Positions 48,072 through 58,057 of a DNA stretch of 64,000 nt are shown piece after piece (the first letter of the stretch is position 1; every line of letters begins with the position of its first letter). Both the position numbers and the translations under genes were made by a program. The stretch covers positions 35,934,001-35,998,000 of the forward strand of contig JAFFJZ010000004.1 of the NCBI GenBank assembly GCA_018340375.1, in the 5' to 3' direction. This stretch comes from Gonatopus flavifemur (Eukaryota; Arthropoda; Insecta; Hymenoptera; Dryinidae). Under the pieces are notes generated by a model that was not told where the DNA came from, did not search any database, and worked only from the letters and a program-made list of their open reading frames with translations.

Positions 48072-48323
48072 CTGGTAAGTTCAAAGTAGGTGTTGCAGTT
48101 CTACTGAGTCGATGGTTCAACAAAAATCTCTCCTCGAAGTCGCTCTCACAAATATTTCTATTCTTCAATTTGTTTGGAGGTAGCTTGAATAATTCAGAAT
48201 TCCCAGATGCCTGTGACCATTTGACCGTACGGTTCAAATTAGTCAGAGGATCAGGGAATTTGACAACTCTCTCCACCTCCGAATAAATCTTCACCCTGAA
48301 TAATTTCTTCATCTTGTTGTTTC
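48072..48323 (-). pseudogene. THAP-domain exon of the P-element-like gene
   Basis: Between an AG acceptor and a CAG/GTATAAC donor the exon encodes the second half of a THAP zinc finger: VVKFPDPLTNLNRTVKWSQA, then RNICESDFEERF with the Cys/His-type pair, and TATPTLNLP in place of the usual AVPTIF box. The first Cys pair should be on an exon further upstream, which I did not find. THAP domains bind DNA at P-element ends. The link with the catalytic part 7.3 kb downstream is inferred from orientation and family architecture. Confidence 0.6.
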
Positions 48324-48703
48324 CTGAAATCGAGAAATAATCTGCAAATAGCAATATATTTTGAATATAATTGATCAATTATGAATATAAATGTTTGTCC
48401 ATTTAAAATGATCAGATATGAATACAAACTAATCAAAGAAATGATTTTAAATAGGAATATTTATATATTTATATGAGATTAATTTTGATAATTGAATTAT
48501 GTATATTTTCTAATCGAACTCACTCATTATATCGAACGGTTGGTTTGACGTACAAAAAATACAATAAAAAACAAGAATATATACTGAGAGAAAAAATTTC
48601 CGGGAACAATGAAATATTTAGTTGAATAGTCGCCATAAAATACTCAATTGATTTGAATAAAGTTTCATTGACTCGATTAAATATTCATTCAATCAAACAA
48701 ATA

Positions 48704-50186
48704 GGGTAAGATGGCGAGCGAGGTGTGACGGGCGGTAGATCGCGGAATAAGTAGTGGCGAATAAAGTGGCAGAAGAGGAGTAGAAGAGGGAATAAAGGGA
48801 GTGAGTGAAAAAGGAGAGGAGTAGCACGGGTTTTTTGAGAGAAACTCGGTGGAAGTGAGGAGAAAAGCAGAGGAAGTGAGATTGAAAGTGTGGTGCTACA
48901 CGCGACAAAGAATGGACAGAGAGGACGTGGAGAAACTGGTGGAAGCGATGATGGAGGAAAACTGGTGGAAAAAGAAGAAGAGTGGGTGAGAGGAATGGAG
49001 GCGAAAGTGAAGGGAGAAGTTAAAAAGGAGGAGATAGAAATAATGGAGGGAATAATCAGAAGGATATAAGTTTGGCTGAAGGAAATGGAGGGAGAAGGAG
49101 GAAGAGGAAGAACGGAGGAACTGCCTCTAGAGGAAGAAGAAGTCACCAGGGAGGAGACAACGGTAAGGAAGAAGGAAGAATTACCGACAAGGAAGGGAAA
49201 CAAGGAGTCGGTAAGGAAGAAAGCAGGAGGGAGAGACAAGGAATGCCATCTGCCGGAAGACGGGAGAAGCGGGAGTAGTAGAGAGAAAGGGAGGGGAGGG
49301 GAAGAGAAGAAGGAAGAAGAACAGGAGGAGAAAAAGAAGGAGCTAGTGAAGAAGAGGGAAGAGGAGAAGAAGGAGGAAAAAGACTCGGAAGAAGGAGTGA
49401 GGGAACGAGAAAAGATTAGACGGGAGGAATGGGAGGAGAGGGACAGAAGATGGAGAAAGAGGAACGTTATAGTACGGGGATGGGGGGCGAGGGCAATAAA
49501 AGAAAATGCAAGGCTGTTGGAAGTTTTAGAGGAAAGGATGTGGTTGGATATGAGGGTGGAAGGAATAAGGAAGATAAGAAGGGAAGGGAAGGACACGTGG
49601 ATTAGGCTGGAGAGTGAGGACACGGTGGAATTAATGATGGAAAGGGAGGACGGTTTGAAGAGGCTAGGGATTTACGTGGACGAGGACCGAATGAGGGAGG
49701 ACAGACACAAGTGGAGAAAGGAAGAGGAAGGAGAAGAGGATAGTGAGTGAAAGGGACAGTGGCGAGAGGAGAGAGAGAGAGAAGAAGGGAGATGACAATG
49801 CAGGGAGAAGAAGAGGTGCGCAGGGAGGAAGGAGCAGGGAAGGGGGGGACGGGTGATGAGCTGGGGAGTTCAAGTGAAGTGAAGAGAGGAAGCAAAGACA
49901 ATAATTTTTGTTCATTTTCGTTCGTTATTTCAGATTATGGGTTTAATGGTTTTTATGGTGATTTGTACTTGGTTATTTGGGCGTTGAGTCTTGTGAGAGA
50001 TTTTTTGTTGTTGTATTTTTCTTTTCCTTCTCTATTCGGAATTGTTTTCTTTTTGTGTGTTTATAGAGGAGTATGTAGAAGTGTTGGAGGAGGGGAGAAA
50101 ATTGTAGGGGGGCGGAGCTCTCAAACCAATGTAAGAGGGCGCCGACAGAATACAAATACAAGCATACATACATACATACATACATA
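48704..50186 (+). mobile_element. ORF1-only (half-LINE) retroposon with 14-bp target duplication
   Basis: CAATCAAACAAATA is present at 48690-48703 and 50187-50200. The insert begins GGGTAAGATGGCGAGC and ends in a (CATA)n tail, features of target-primed reverse transcription. It codes for an ORF1-type protein and then about 430 bp of noncoding sequence; there is no endonuclease or RT. The plus strand is extremely purine-rich between about 48750 and 49880. Confidence 0.88.
49085..49750 (+). CDS. LINE ORF1-type nucleic-acid-binding protein (N-terminus frameshifted)
   Basis: The long Glu/Lys/Arg-rich coiled-coil-like stretch (residues about 15-130) leads into a globular part, RKRNVIVRGWGARAIKEN, MRVEGIRKIRREGKDTWIRL and LKRLGIYVDEDRMREDR. 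This layout (charged coil, RRM-like core, short C-terminal helix) is that of LINE ORF1 proteins, which coat the RNA. The likely true start is at 48913 (MDREDVEKLVEAMMEENWWK), with frame changes near 48970 and 49068 before this frame. A minus-strand Ser/Leu-rich frame over the same bases is a shadow. Confidence 0.7.
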   Translation: MEGEGGRGRTEELPLEEEEVTREETTVRKKEELPTRKGNKESVRKKAGGRDKECHLPEDGRSGSSREKGRGGEEKKEEEQEEKKKELVKKREEEKKEEKDSEEGVREREKIRREEWEERDRRWRKRNVIVRGWGARAIKENARLLEVLEERMWLDMRVEGIRKIRREGKDTWIRLESEDTVELMMEREDGLKRLGIYVDEDRMREDRHKWRKEEEGEEDSE

Positions 50187-50336
50187 CAATCAAACAAATA
50201 TTTAATATGCTATGAAATATTTCATCAATTGAAACAGTTATCCAATTGAGTCAATGAAAGTTTATTCAAATCAATTAGATATTTTATGGCGACTATTCGA
50301 CTTAATGTTTTATTGTTCCCGGAAATTTTTTCTCAG

Positions 50337-51217
50337 TGTACCCATACATCACAAAAGTCCCCGCAAAGAGCTCCCGTATGACAGTAAACATGGATTCATT
50401 ATGAATACTTTGAATTCAAAATGAACTTTTGGATGAATAACTTATTCTTCAGGAAGAATTCATATCACGAATTCATTAAGAATTATTCAGGCATTCAACA
50501 TGTATGCATTTTGAATTCATTGAGTTCATGTTGAATTCATTTTTACTGTCATAACGGGGACTGTTCAAGAAGTTCTTCCAGAAGTTTTTGTGAATTCGAA
50601 ATGGTCATTTGTGCTGTCTGGGCAATGAAATTTCAAATTTTTTTATGGGAATTGAGTTGGATGAAAAAATATGAATATGAATAACGATGATTTCACTAAA
50701 TTTCGCAAGGTTGGATTTTCGTTTCGTTTCTATAAACGATTTGAACTTCAAGAACATTCTCAAAAAATCGTCGAAAATATTTTCAAAGAAGTTTTTCAGA
50801 CATTTTCCGGACATAGGAAGATGTCAAGCCATCTAAAAATGTTCCATAAAGCACCTGAAACTTGTCTGAGCGACATCGCAAGACACAAAAAGGGTTTCGG
50901 ATTTGTATCAGATAATTAAATTCTAGACGAAATAATACAATCATGACTGAGTTACATTGAATTACCTTCATGATGATACTATCCTATATAATATGAGTAT
51001 CAGCGACTGTGAAATGTATTTTGAAAAAAAAATCTTCAACGCGCGAAGTTTCATCCGCAGTTATAAAAACGAGACATACTAACGGAGGAGTTATTTTGAT
51101 CGATGGTTATTCAAAATTATTCTCGTATCCTAAATAAAATTATGTGAATCATCTGTCGATGTGAGTTTATGCGAATGCGCTCTTTTTTTGCATTTTCCTT
51201 CTCGGAAACATTCATTG
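50337..51217. other. Spacer with a 207-bp MITE
   Basis: Apart from the MITE at 50356-50562 no gene is seen; the frame at 50671-50919 has no known domain. Confidence 0.45.
50356..50562. mobile_element. 207-bp MITE (AGTCCCCG ends)
   Basis: AGTCCCCG and CGGGGACT are inverted ends. TATGACAGTAAA / TTTACTGTCATA lies just inside, and GAATTCA motifs repeat through the arms. The left end has 13 extra bases after CCCCG. Confidence 0.7.
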
Positions 51218-52080
51218 ACGCACTGAGAGAAGAGTATTGTTACGTCAAATAAATTTCTTTATGGAATAATTTTTAAATATATTTCCTAACTTTTAATATA
51301 TTCAGTAATAATTGAGAAGCATTAGCGTTGTCTATAGAAAACCTGAAAATGAGTCACTCAATCATAGACAAAACATTGATCTATAGTAGCACAATCTAAA
51401 TCACCCATAAATAAATACATCTCCAATCAACTGAAATAATTTTGTTCATTTTCTCATCTCAAAAAACAATTCCTTCACATGGAACATAGTTTTATTACCA
51501 GTGAATGAATGTTATCCGAGATAAATATTTCACCGCTAGATACATGTCTATCCACTCATTACGTTTGGTTATGTCAAATTGAAATTCATTGACAGTTAAT
51601 AAATCTGATTTGGAACAAATTACACGTCGTTCAACACAAATGTTCCCTTTCTTCACATCGGAATATTGGTATCGAGCTTGCGCAATACACGGGGAGCGTT
51701 ACTTTACGCCAGTTTGGCCGTTAGATCGCTACCAGTTTGAACAGACCCAAGTTTCAAAGTTTTTACAATCACCAGTGAATATTTTATACACTTCAGCTAT
51801 TAAAATTCAGTTAGAATTGAGCTACAAATTGATGAGTCACTCAGGGCTGGGAGATAAAATTGTATACGGCCCTACGATTGAAATCACATCGAGAAATTCT
51901 AAAAATAATGATTTGTCAAAAAATTCTGACAGTGAGATCATGAGAATAAAATATTTTTCACGTATACAGATTGTGAAAATTCAGGTTATAATAATCATTT
52001 GAAAGCTTACGAGATTTCAATTCCACGCTGGATTAGAGAAAAATGGTTCACATTCAATTATAAGAAACACTTTGTAAGAC

Positions 52081-52410
52081 CTATGAAAATTTATAAAACG
52101 ACTGATGGCCGTACTGTTGTATCTTGTGGCTATAACCGAGTTCATTGGCTAATTCTCGTGACGATGTGTTAGGTTTTGCCTTTATAAGTGCACGCAGTTT
52201 TTCATCGTTAACAGCTGATTTCCTGCCGGGCCTGGGTTTGTCTTCAAAAGATGTATCGCCTGAACGGAAACGGTGATACCAACGAGATACAGTTGAATGA
52301 TGAACAACGTCTGACTTGAACGCGCTGCAAATACTAGCGGATGCAGCTCTTGCAGAATGCCCTTGTAAAAATTCGTGATAAACGATTGTTCGAAGTGCAC
52401 TTTGTTCCAT
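52081..52410 (-). pseudogene. mariner transposase N-terminal fragment
   Basis: From the ATG at 52410 the frame gives HEFLQGHSARAASASICSAF, STVSRWYHRFRSGDTSFEDK, PRPGRKSAV and SSRELANELGYSH: the paired helix-turn-helix DNA-binding region of mariner transposases. After about 93 residues the similarity ends, and no catalytic DD34D part follows. A 969-bp MITE sits 12 bp upstream of the ATG. This is a different mariner lineage from the one at 12057. Confidence 0.8.
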
Positions 52411-52421
52411 TTTCGCTCGTA

Positions 52422-53390
52422 GGGTAGACCGAGGCGAACCGGATCATTTCGTCTTCAATGAATCAAAATGACCAAAAGGAAGATTTTTTCAATAAGTATC
52501 TTCATAAATTCTCATTCTATACATCTTTGGCTTGAAGTCTATACCAACAAAAAACCTTCAAATGAACACGTCTTTATTTTACAATCAAATACACAAAAAA
52601 TGAGAAATATCCGATTCGCCCCAAAATCGGGGGCGAATCGGATCATAGACAAACATCATATATCCACTGATGAAAAACGTATTAATGCTCATAAACGAAC
52701 TGTAAATACATAAAATGAATGAAAAAACTTTATTCCATACAAATGTGGCAACGTGGACCCGTGTGACTCTTTTTGCCAGCACACTTTTCGTGAGACTATT
52801 CTTCGCATCCACTACATTGAATCCAGTCCTCTTTAGGTGGATGTATGAATTTTTCGGAGCAATAAATACAGTACCAATCTGTGGATGTGCTACTTTTGCA
52901 CAGTCAAGTTACAAATTCAATTTTACAATGTATGACTCGAAATACCCATGATCCTATTCACCCCAAGAAACGTGATCCGAATCGCCCCGTATACTATGTG
53001 CAAAAAAATATTCATTTGTTCATGAAGGGCCTGATATTATTGTCTGAACATTGTTCTAATCTCATTCTGTACTTCACGAACTATATATATCAATCAAAAT
53101 CGCATGATTTTTAACATACCTTATCATTAAAAATTTAGAGAATTACAATGGTTGTTTTACATCAGGGACAAATTTCTCTCGCGTGCACACGACGTACAGA
53201 CTTCTGTAATTACCCAGGACCGAATGATGCGCGATATGGTCATGCTATCTTTTGGTTTCGGTAGGTAATGAGTGTATGTGAATAACTGATGCACATAGAG
53301 AGTGAAATTGAGAATAGAAATAATCCAAAACAGCCAAAGAGCTTAGTTTAATCCGGTTCGCCCTGTGATCCAGTTCGCCTCGGTCTACCC
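52422..53390. mobile_element. 969-bp MITE with TA duplication
   Basis: Ends GGGTAGACCGAGGCGAAC and its inverted match GTTCGCCTCGGTCTACCC, with TA at 52420-52421 and 53391-53392. The motif GATCCGATTCGCCCC or a variant recurs about six times in both orientations (52440, 52610, 52633, 52952, 52976, 53351), including a tight hairpin at 52608-52643. No transposase. Confidence 0.88.
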
Positions 53391-53392
53391 TA

Positions 53393-55162
53393 CTGACTGC
53401 GCGGAACAACTGACTGGTTTATAAACACTGCGGTATGGAAGGTTCTAGACTGATCTCGCATAGACGACTCTCGAATGTTCTCGAACTTTGTTATTAGAAA
53501 AAATAGATTAATTGAAAAAAAAAGTGTCGCAAGATTTTCTTACCAGCTTGATAAAATTTTTTCTACAAATTTACATCTGTTCATAATTTTCATACATTTA
53601 TGAATATTAAACATATATCTATATTTATACAGGATTTCCAAAATTTCTACAAAGAAAAATTCTATTGCATGTGATATTCTTTTTTTCTTCTCTATAAGCC
53701 TGGAACATTAAAAGCTCCTGACTATAATTACTATCGATTCTAAATAATTTCAACCGTCGGTGATAGTAAAAATTGCAAGATAGTAACTTTCCCTTAGAAA
53801 ACTTTACCACATTCTGACCAAAAAACTTCATTTTTACTCTAATTTTTCGGAAGAGAAATGCAGTGTTTCGATCATGCTGATGGGGAAAATTATTAGGAAT
53901 CGAAAATAATTATTGTCCTGATCTTTTAATGCTCCTCGTTTACGAATAAAACAAACGATTTATACAATAAAGTTACATCAAATGAATAAGTTCTGAAGGA
54001 ATAACAACCTTAGACATTTAAGACAAATATTAAGTCATAATAGCACATGAATAAACATTTCCTTCATTCCACACGAACATTCGTTTGAAATGAGGAATGA
54101 TTCATCTATAACCAATTGACATTGACTTATTGTGGAGGGATGATTCATTGGATATCAATCAAGATTTATTTGACATAGAATATCATTTGTAACTATCAAT
54201 GAATCTATATTTGAGAACACAGAATATTTATTAGCGAATCAAAAGAGACGATTGCTGGGCAGAAATGGTTCATTAACTGTGAATTAATATTTTTTCTGTA
54301 TAAAATATGCCATATGAACGAATGGTTCATTAACTGTGAATGAATATTTATTTCGCCGTGTCCAACTCAAGGATTTATTAACAATGAATGAACTTTATCA
54401 TATACAACAAAACTCTTCTCTCAGTGCGTCCAACCAATGTTTGAGAAAAGTATTTCTCTCACCTCCATTCAAAATTCAAATTGACGAGCCAAATGCAAAT
54501 CATATCATTACGTTGAATCATTCGTGGTAAGAAAATGAACGAAGCATTTTATGAAAAACTTCCATCTTTGAAGAATGGGGAAAAAGTTTGGAATTCATTG
54601 TGAGCTAGATTCGAATCAGAATAGTTAGTTTACATAATTTTGTATAACGTATAGAACACACATACGTATCTAACATAGAAACCTGTTTTTCATATTGCAG
54701 GAGTTTATTAATCACTCTATCTATCTGTCTGTCTCAACCTCTCTCTAGAATTACCCAACCTTTTTCTGGATCTTCTTCGATTATATATATCTGTAGAGTG
54801 GTTAATGTCAAATGAATATTGGGTCAAACTACTCAACTGTGACAATGAATTTTCTAACATAATGAAATAGAACCAGAGGGCTCCGCCCCCTGACTGCTGC
54901 GCTTTACTCAGCAGTCCGACCCTCTTCAAAATTCACTTCGCTCATTTTGAATAGATCGTAGCCCACATATGCTCGCTTCGCTCGCATTGTGAACAATTCA
55001 GATATCCGGGGATATATAGAAAGGCACTCATCGGTTTTTCCCTCAATTGAGAACCTTTGTAAATGTAGTGTTCAGTAAGCCTGGAACTTATTGCTTACCA
55101 TCCTTTATACCATCCTCAAATGATTCAAAAACATGTACCTGGAGAACTGTAGAATTTCAACT
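53393..55162. other. Stretch without genes
   Basis: AT-rich. ATGGTTCATTAACTGTGAAT occurs twice, at about 54261 and 54321. Near 54885-54945 the GC-rich hairpin-prone blocks GGGCTCCGCCCCC and GACTGCTGCGC...CAGCAGTC appear. No gene recognised. Confidence 0.5.
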
Positions 55163-55973
55163 GTCCTGGTAGAAATAAAGCCTGGAAGCGCGACGAAAGC
55201 GTAAGCTAAACGTAATTTGGGCGTAATAAGCGTACCGAAGGGTTATTCCGGCGTAATTTATAAATGAATCCGAATATTTTCAGGCGTCATTTGTTTCAAT
55301 ACCTACTCCATTCACTTTTGGATTCTCACTAGTGCGCAGTTGTCATAACGTCAACCAGCTCTTGAAGAGTCTTCGAATGCAGCGAAGCTTACACGGGAAG
55401 ATTGGAATTATTATTTTCTTCCAACATTGGAGCCCAGAATTCCAGTATGCTTGGGAATCCCTAGAACCCGTGTTACATTCCTGGTGGGATGAAACGTATA
55501 CACAAAGCGAGAAGGAAACGTATACGAAGCGAAAAACGTTTCACCTCCCTCTTTCTAGAGCGCATGATACCCGCTTGCTGGAAATTCATCAAATCATCCG
55601 TTCTGTATACGTTTCATAAACTTCCGATCCCGTTTCGCATATGCTTCATGTAGCGTAATAGTGTGTTATATGGAGCGTATGCGAGTCATACCTATTCTGA
55701 CTTCAAATAACATCTTTCAGCGATTGATGTCAACGATCCATGGCTCAGTGGATGAGAACCTACCATAGTGAAAGTCACCGGTTCGATTCTCACTACAGGG
55801 TAATTTTTTTGTATAGATTTCTTGAGTTTTTCCCGCTTTCTTTGTTTCAATCCCCGTTTCACATACTTTCTGTATCCTTTCCATTCAAGCTTCGTATACT
55901 TTCCATTAACGTTCCTGTTACCCTTCGGCATACGCTTCGTTTACTTTTTCTTCTCGCTCCCATCTTCACCAGG
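55163..55973. mobile_element. Long member of the CCTGG MITE family
   Basis: Left TCCTGGTAGAAATAAAGC and right CATCTTCACCAGGG resemble the ends of the 34421 MITE. The interior is full of AAGCGTA / TACGCTT motifs in both orientations and carries a tRNA-like module at 55734-55800. Boundaries are tentative. Confidence 0.45.
55734..55800 (+). other. tRNA-like pol III promoter module (SINE-type)
   Basis: An A-box-like TGGCTCAGTGG at 55741-55751 and a B-box-like GGTTCGATTCT at 55780-55790 have the spacing of a tRNA gene. The flanking arms do not pair into a convincing cloverleaf, so a tRNA-derived SINE head or relic is more likely than a working tRNA. Confidence 0.5.
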
Positions 55974-56016
55974 GATGTAACAATATAATTTTGTTCATCA
56001 GAGCCGGGATGACTAT

Positions 56017-56930
56017 ATTCACGTGTGCCATATTGGATTCGCCATCTGGAATTCGTTTTTTGACGTCAGATTTAGATTCTTCACCCACCAAAACCCCCAG
56101 CCCTGGTGGGAATTTCTGCTCTTGGGAAGCGAATGTTGGAACACATGAAGCGAATGTTGAAACGAAAGAAGCGTAAGAACGTTTGAATATCCGCTTCTCT
56201 CCCGCACAGATGCTGCTTCTTTGACTCTTCCATGTCGCTCCATAAGTTGATTTTCACTAGGGAGGACCCATGTTTTATATAAATCTGTCTGCAAATGCAG
56301 GGTTGACTGAATTCACGTCCGCCATCTTGCATCCGCTATCATGAATTCGGGATTCGACCCCAGATTCGGATTCAACACCCTCGAAAACCCCTAGAACCCA
56401 TGTTTCATGTTGATCTGCCCACAAATGCGAAAGTGACTAAATTCACGTCCGCCATCTTCGATTTGCCATCTGGGATTCGTTTTTCGACGTCAGATTCAAA
56501 TTCCTCACCCTCTGAAACCCTTAGAACCCACGTTTCATATAAATCTGTCCGCAAATGCGAAATTGACTAGATACACGTCCGCCATCTTGGATCCGCTACC
56601 TTGAGTTCGTTTTTCGACGTCGGATTCGAATTCCTCACCCTCTGAAACCCCCAGAACCCATGTTTCATGTAAATCTGCACACAAATGCGAAATGGACTAG
56701 ATTCACGTCCGCCATCTTGGATCCGCCACCTTCAGTTCGTTTTTCGACGTCGGATTCGAATTACTCACCCTCTGAAACCCCTAGAACCGACGTTTCATAT
56801 AAATCTGTCCACAAATGCGAAATTGACTAGATACTCACCTTGAATTCGGGATTTGACTCCAGATTCGGATTCAGCACCCTCGAAGACCCCTAGGACCCAT
56901 GTTTCATAATAATTCATCGATCCGAGCCAA
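56017..56930. repeat. Tandem array with 130-bp unit (six copies)
   Basis: Each unit contains ATTCACGTCCGCCATCTT, TTCGTTTTTCGACGTC, CACCCTCTGAAACCC and CACAAATGCGAAA. Units start at 56017, 56311, 56441, 56571, 56701 and 56831; the later spacings are exactly 130. The first unit is longer by 163 bp because of a MITE. The last is truncated. Confidence 0.9.
56101..56263. mobile_element. 163-bp MITE inside the first satellite unit
   Basis: CCCTGGTGGGAATTTC and TTTTCACTAGGGA bound AAGCG-rich arms like those of the 34421 MITE. Subtracting it restores a unit of about 130 bp. Confidence 0.75.
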
Positions 56931-58057
56931 GATGGCGAATATTCAAGGACTGCGAAGAAAATGACAGGGTGGTCCATTTGAAGGGATATAGTCAAATATT
57001 TCGGAAGCTAGTGGAGACGGAAAAAAATGTTCCAGATAAAAAGTTTAGGGTTCCAAGGGTGAGTTATGATGCTGACCTTGAAAAATCCCTCAGAGGTCAT
57101 TTTGAAGGTCATTGAGGGGTCAAGATGGTTTCTTTGAATGAGACCCTCATTTTTTCATCATTGCATGGGAAAGCTGGTTCCAAACCCTTCACAAATCACT
57201 GGTTATGGACCCCTTTCCGCTCATTGGGATGCAGGGTATGGGCCGTCGAAGTTATTGATGAACTACTCTGAGCACTACCCAGGAGCAGACGAAGTGGACG
57301 TGGTAGTTCTCTGTTCCCTCCAGAGTGCTTGATTATCGTGAGTCCCCTTGCCTCTCACATGAGGGGTGCTTGATGCTGTTACAATAATTGCTCGAAGTTA
57401 CCCCCCTCTGCCTGGATACATAATCCTGGTATGTTGGCACAACGTGCGGATGCGATCGATCATGTCCTCCCTCGTTTACAAAAAAACTTCCAAATTTTTT
57501 TGTGCAAATCAACAAAGGAATTTTTCACAGTGTAACTCTCTTTGGTGAATTCTCTGGAAGCTCGAAGGATTTTTGTATCCGTTCGAATGTGCATCCTAAT
57601 CGACGTTATGTGGTATGGTCAATACTTCCAATGTTTCCAGCAACCTTTCAACAATTTTCAAGAGTCGATACTCATTCATAACCCTCATCGAATCAAATGG
57701 AATAATTTATTCGATTTGAAACGCAATGGTCGTGATAAATCGTACACATTACTGCCAACCATAATAAGCAGAGACTCAGCGTTCCCGTTTGTTATGTTTA
57801 CGTTTTTTTTCCAATAAAATCAACTCTCATCTGCATTGAAATTAGTCCCGATCTTCGGAGAAAAGCGATGAACAAGAATACATAAACAAACAGAAACATC
57901 GAATTTCTGTTTATTATGGTTGGTTATGTGGATCATTACGAAAATACGTGATCATTTAAATACTGGTTCTAAACTGAGACCATCACAATCATTCTTCTCC
58001 TTTGCATATTCAATCATCAACATTTATCAATCTATTCCATTCGATTCAGTCGAAGGA

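Larger units (their letters stand above)
48584..50336. mobile_element. MITE (about 255 bp) interrupted by a 1.5-kb retroinsertion
   Basis: CTGAGAGAAAAAATTTCC at 48584 and GGAAATTTTTTCTCAG ending at 50336 are inverted copies. The arms share GAATAGTCGCCATAAAAT and TTCATTGACTC. The 48704-50186 insert and its 14-bp duplication lie near the centre. Confidence 0.85.
51218..54430. repeat. Terminal inverted repeat pair, 3.2 kb apart
   Basis: GACGCACTGAGAGAAGAG at 51218 is matched inverted by CTCTTCTCTCAGTGCGTC ending at 54430; about 25 bp match with one mismatch. The tip resembles that of the 48584 MITE. The interior holds a mariner fragment, a 969-bp MITE and sequence without recognised genes (including a 137-codon frame at 51589-52002). 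Confidence 0.55.

Noticed and set aside
48685..49623. Long minus-strand Ser/Leu/Pro-rich open frame (312 codons)
   Set aside because: It is the complement of a purine-rich coding strand; the plus-strand ORF1 has domain features and retroposon context, while this frame is low-complexity.
51589..52002. 137-codon plus-strand frame
   Set aside because: No recognisable motif, no splice or promoter support; kept only as part of the unassigned interior of 51218-54430.
55734..55800. Functional tRNA gene
   Set aside because: A- and B-box-like sequences exist, but acceptor, D and anticodon arms do not pair convincingly.
56017..56930. Regularly spaced repeats as a possible CRISPR array
   Set aside because: The whole 130-bp unit is repeated, with no short repeat/variable spacer pattern, and the context is eukaryotic.
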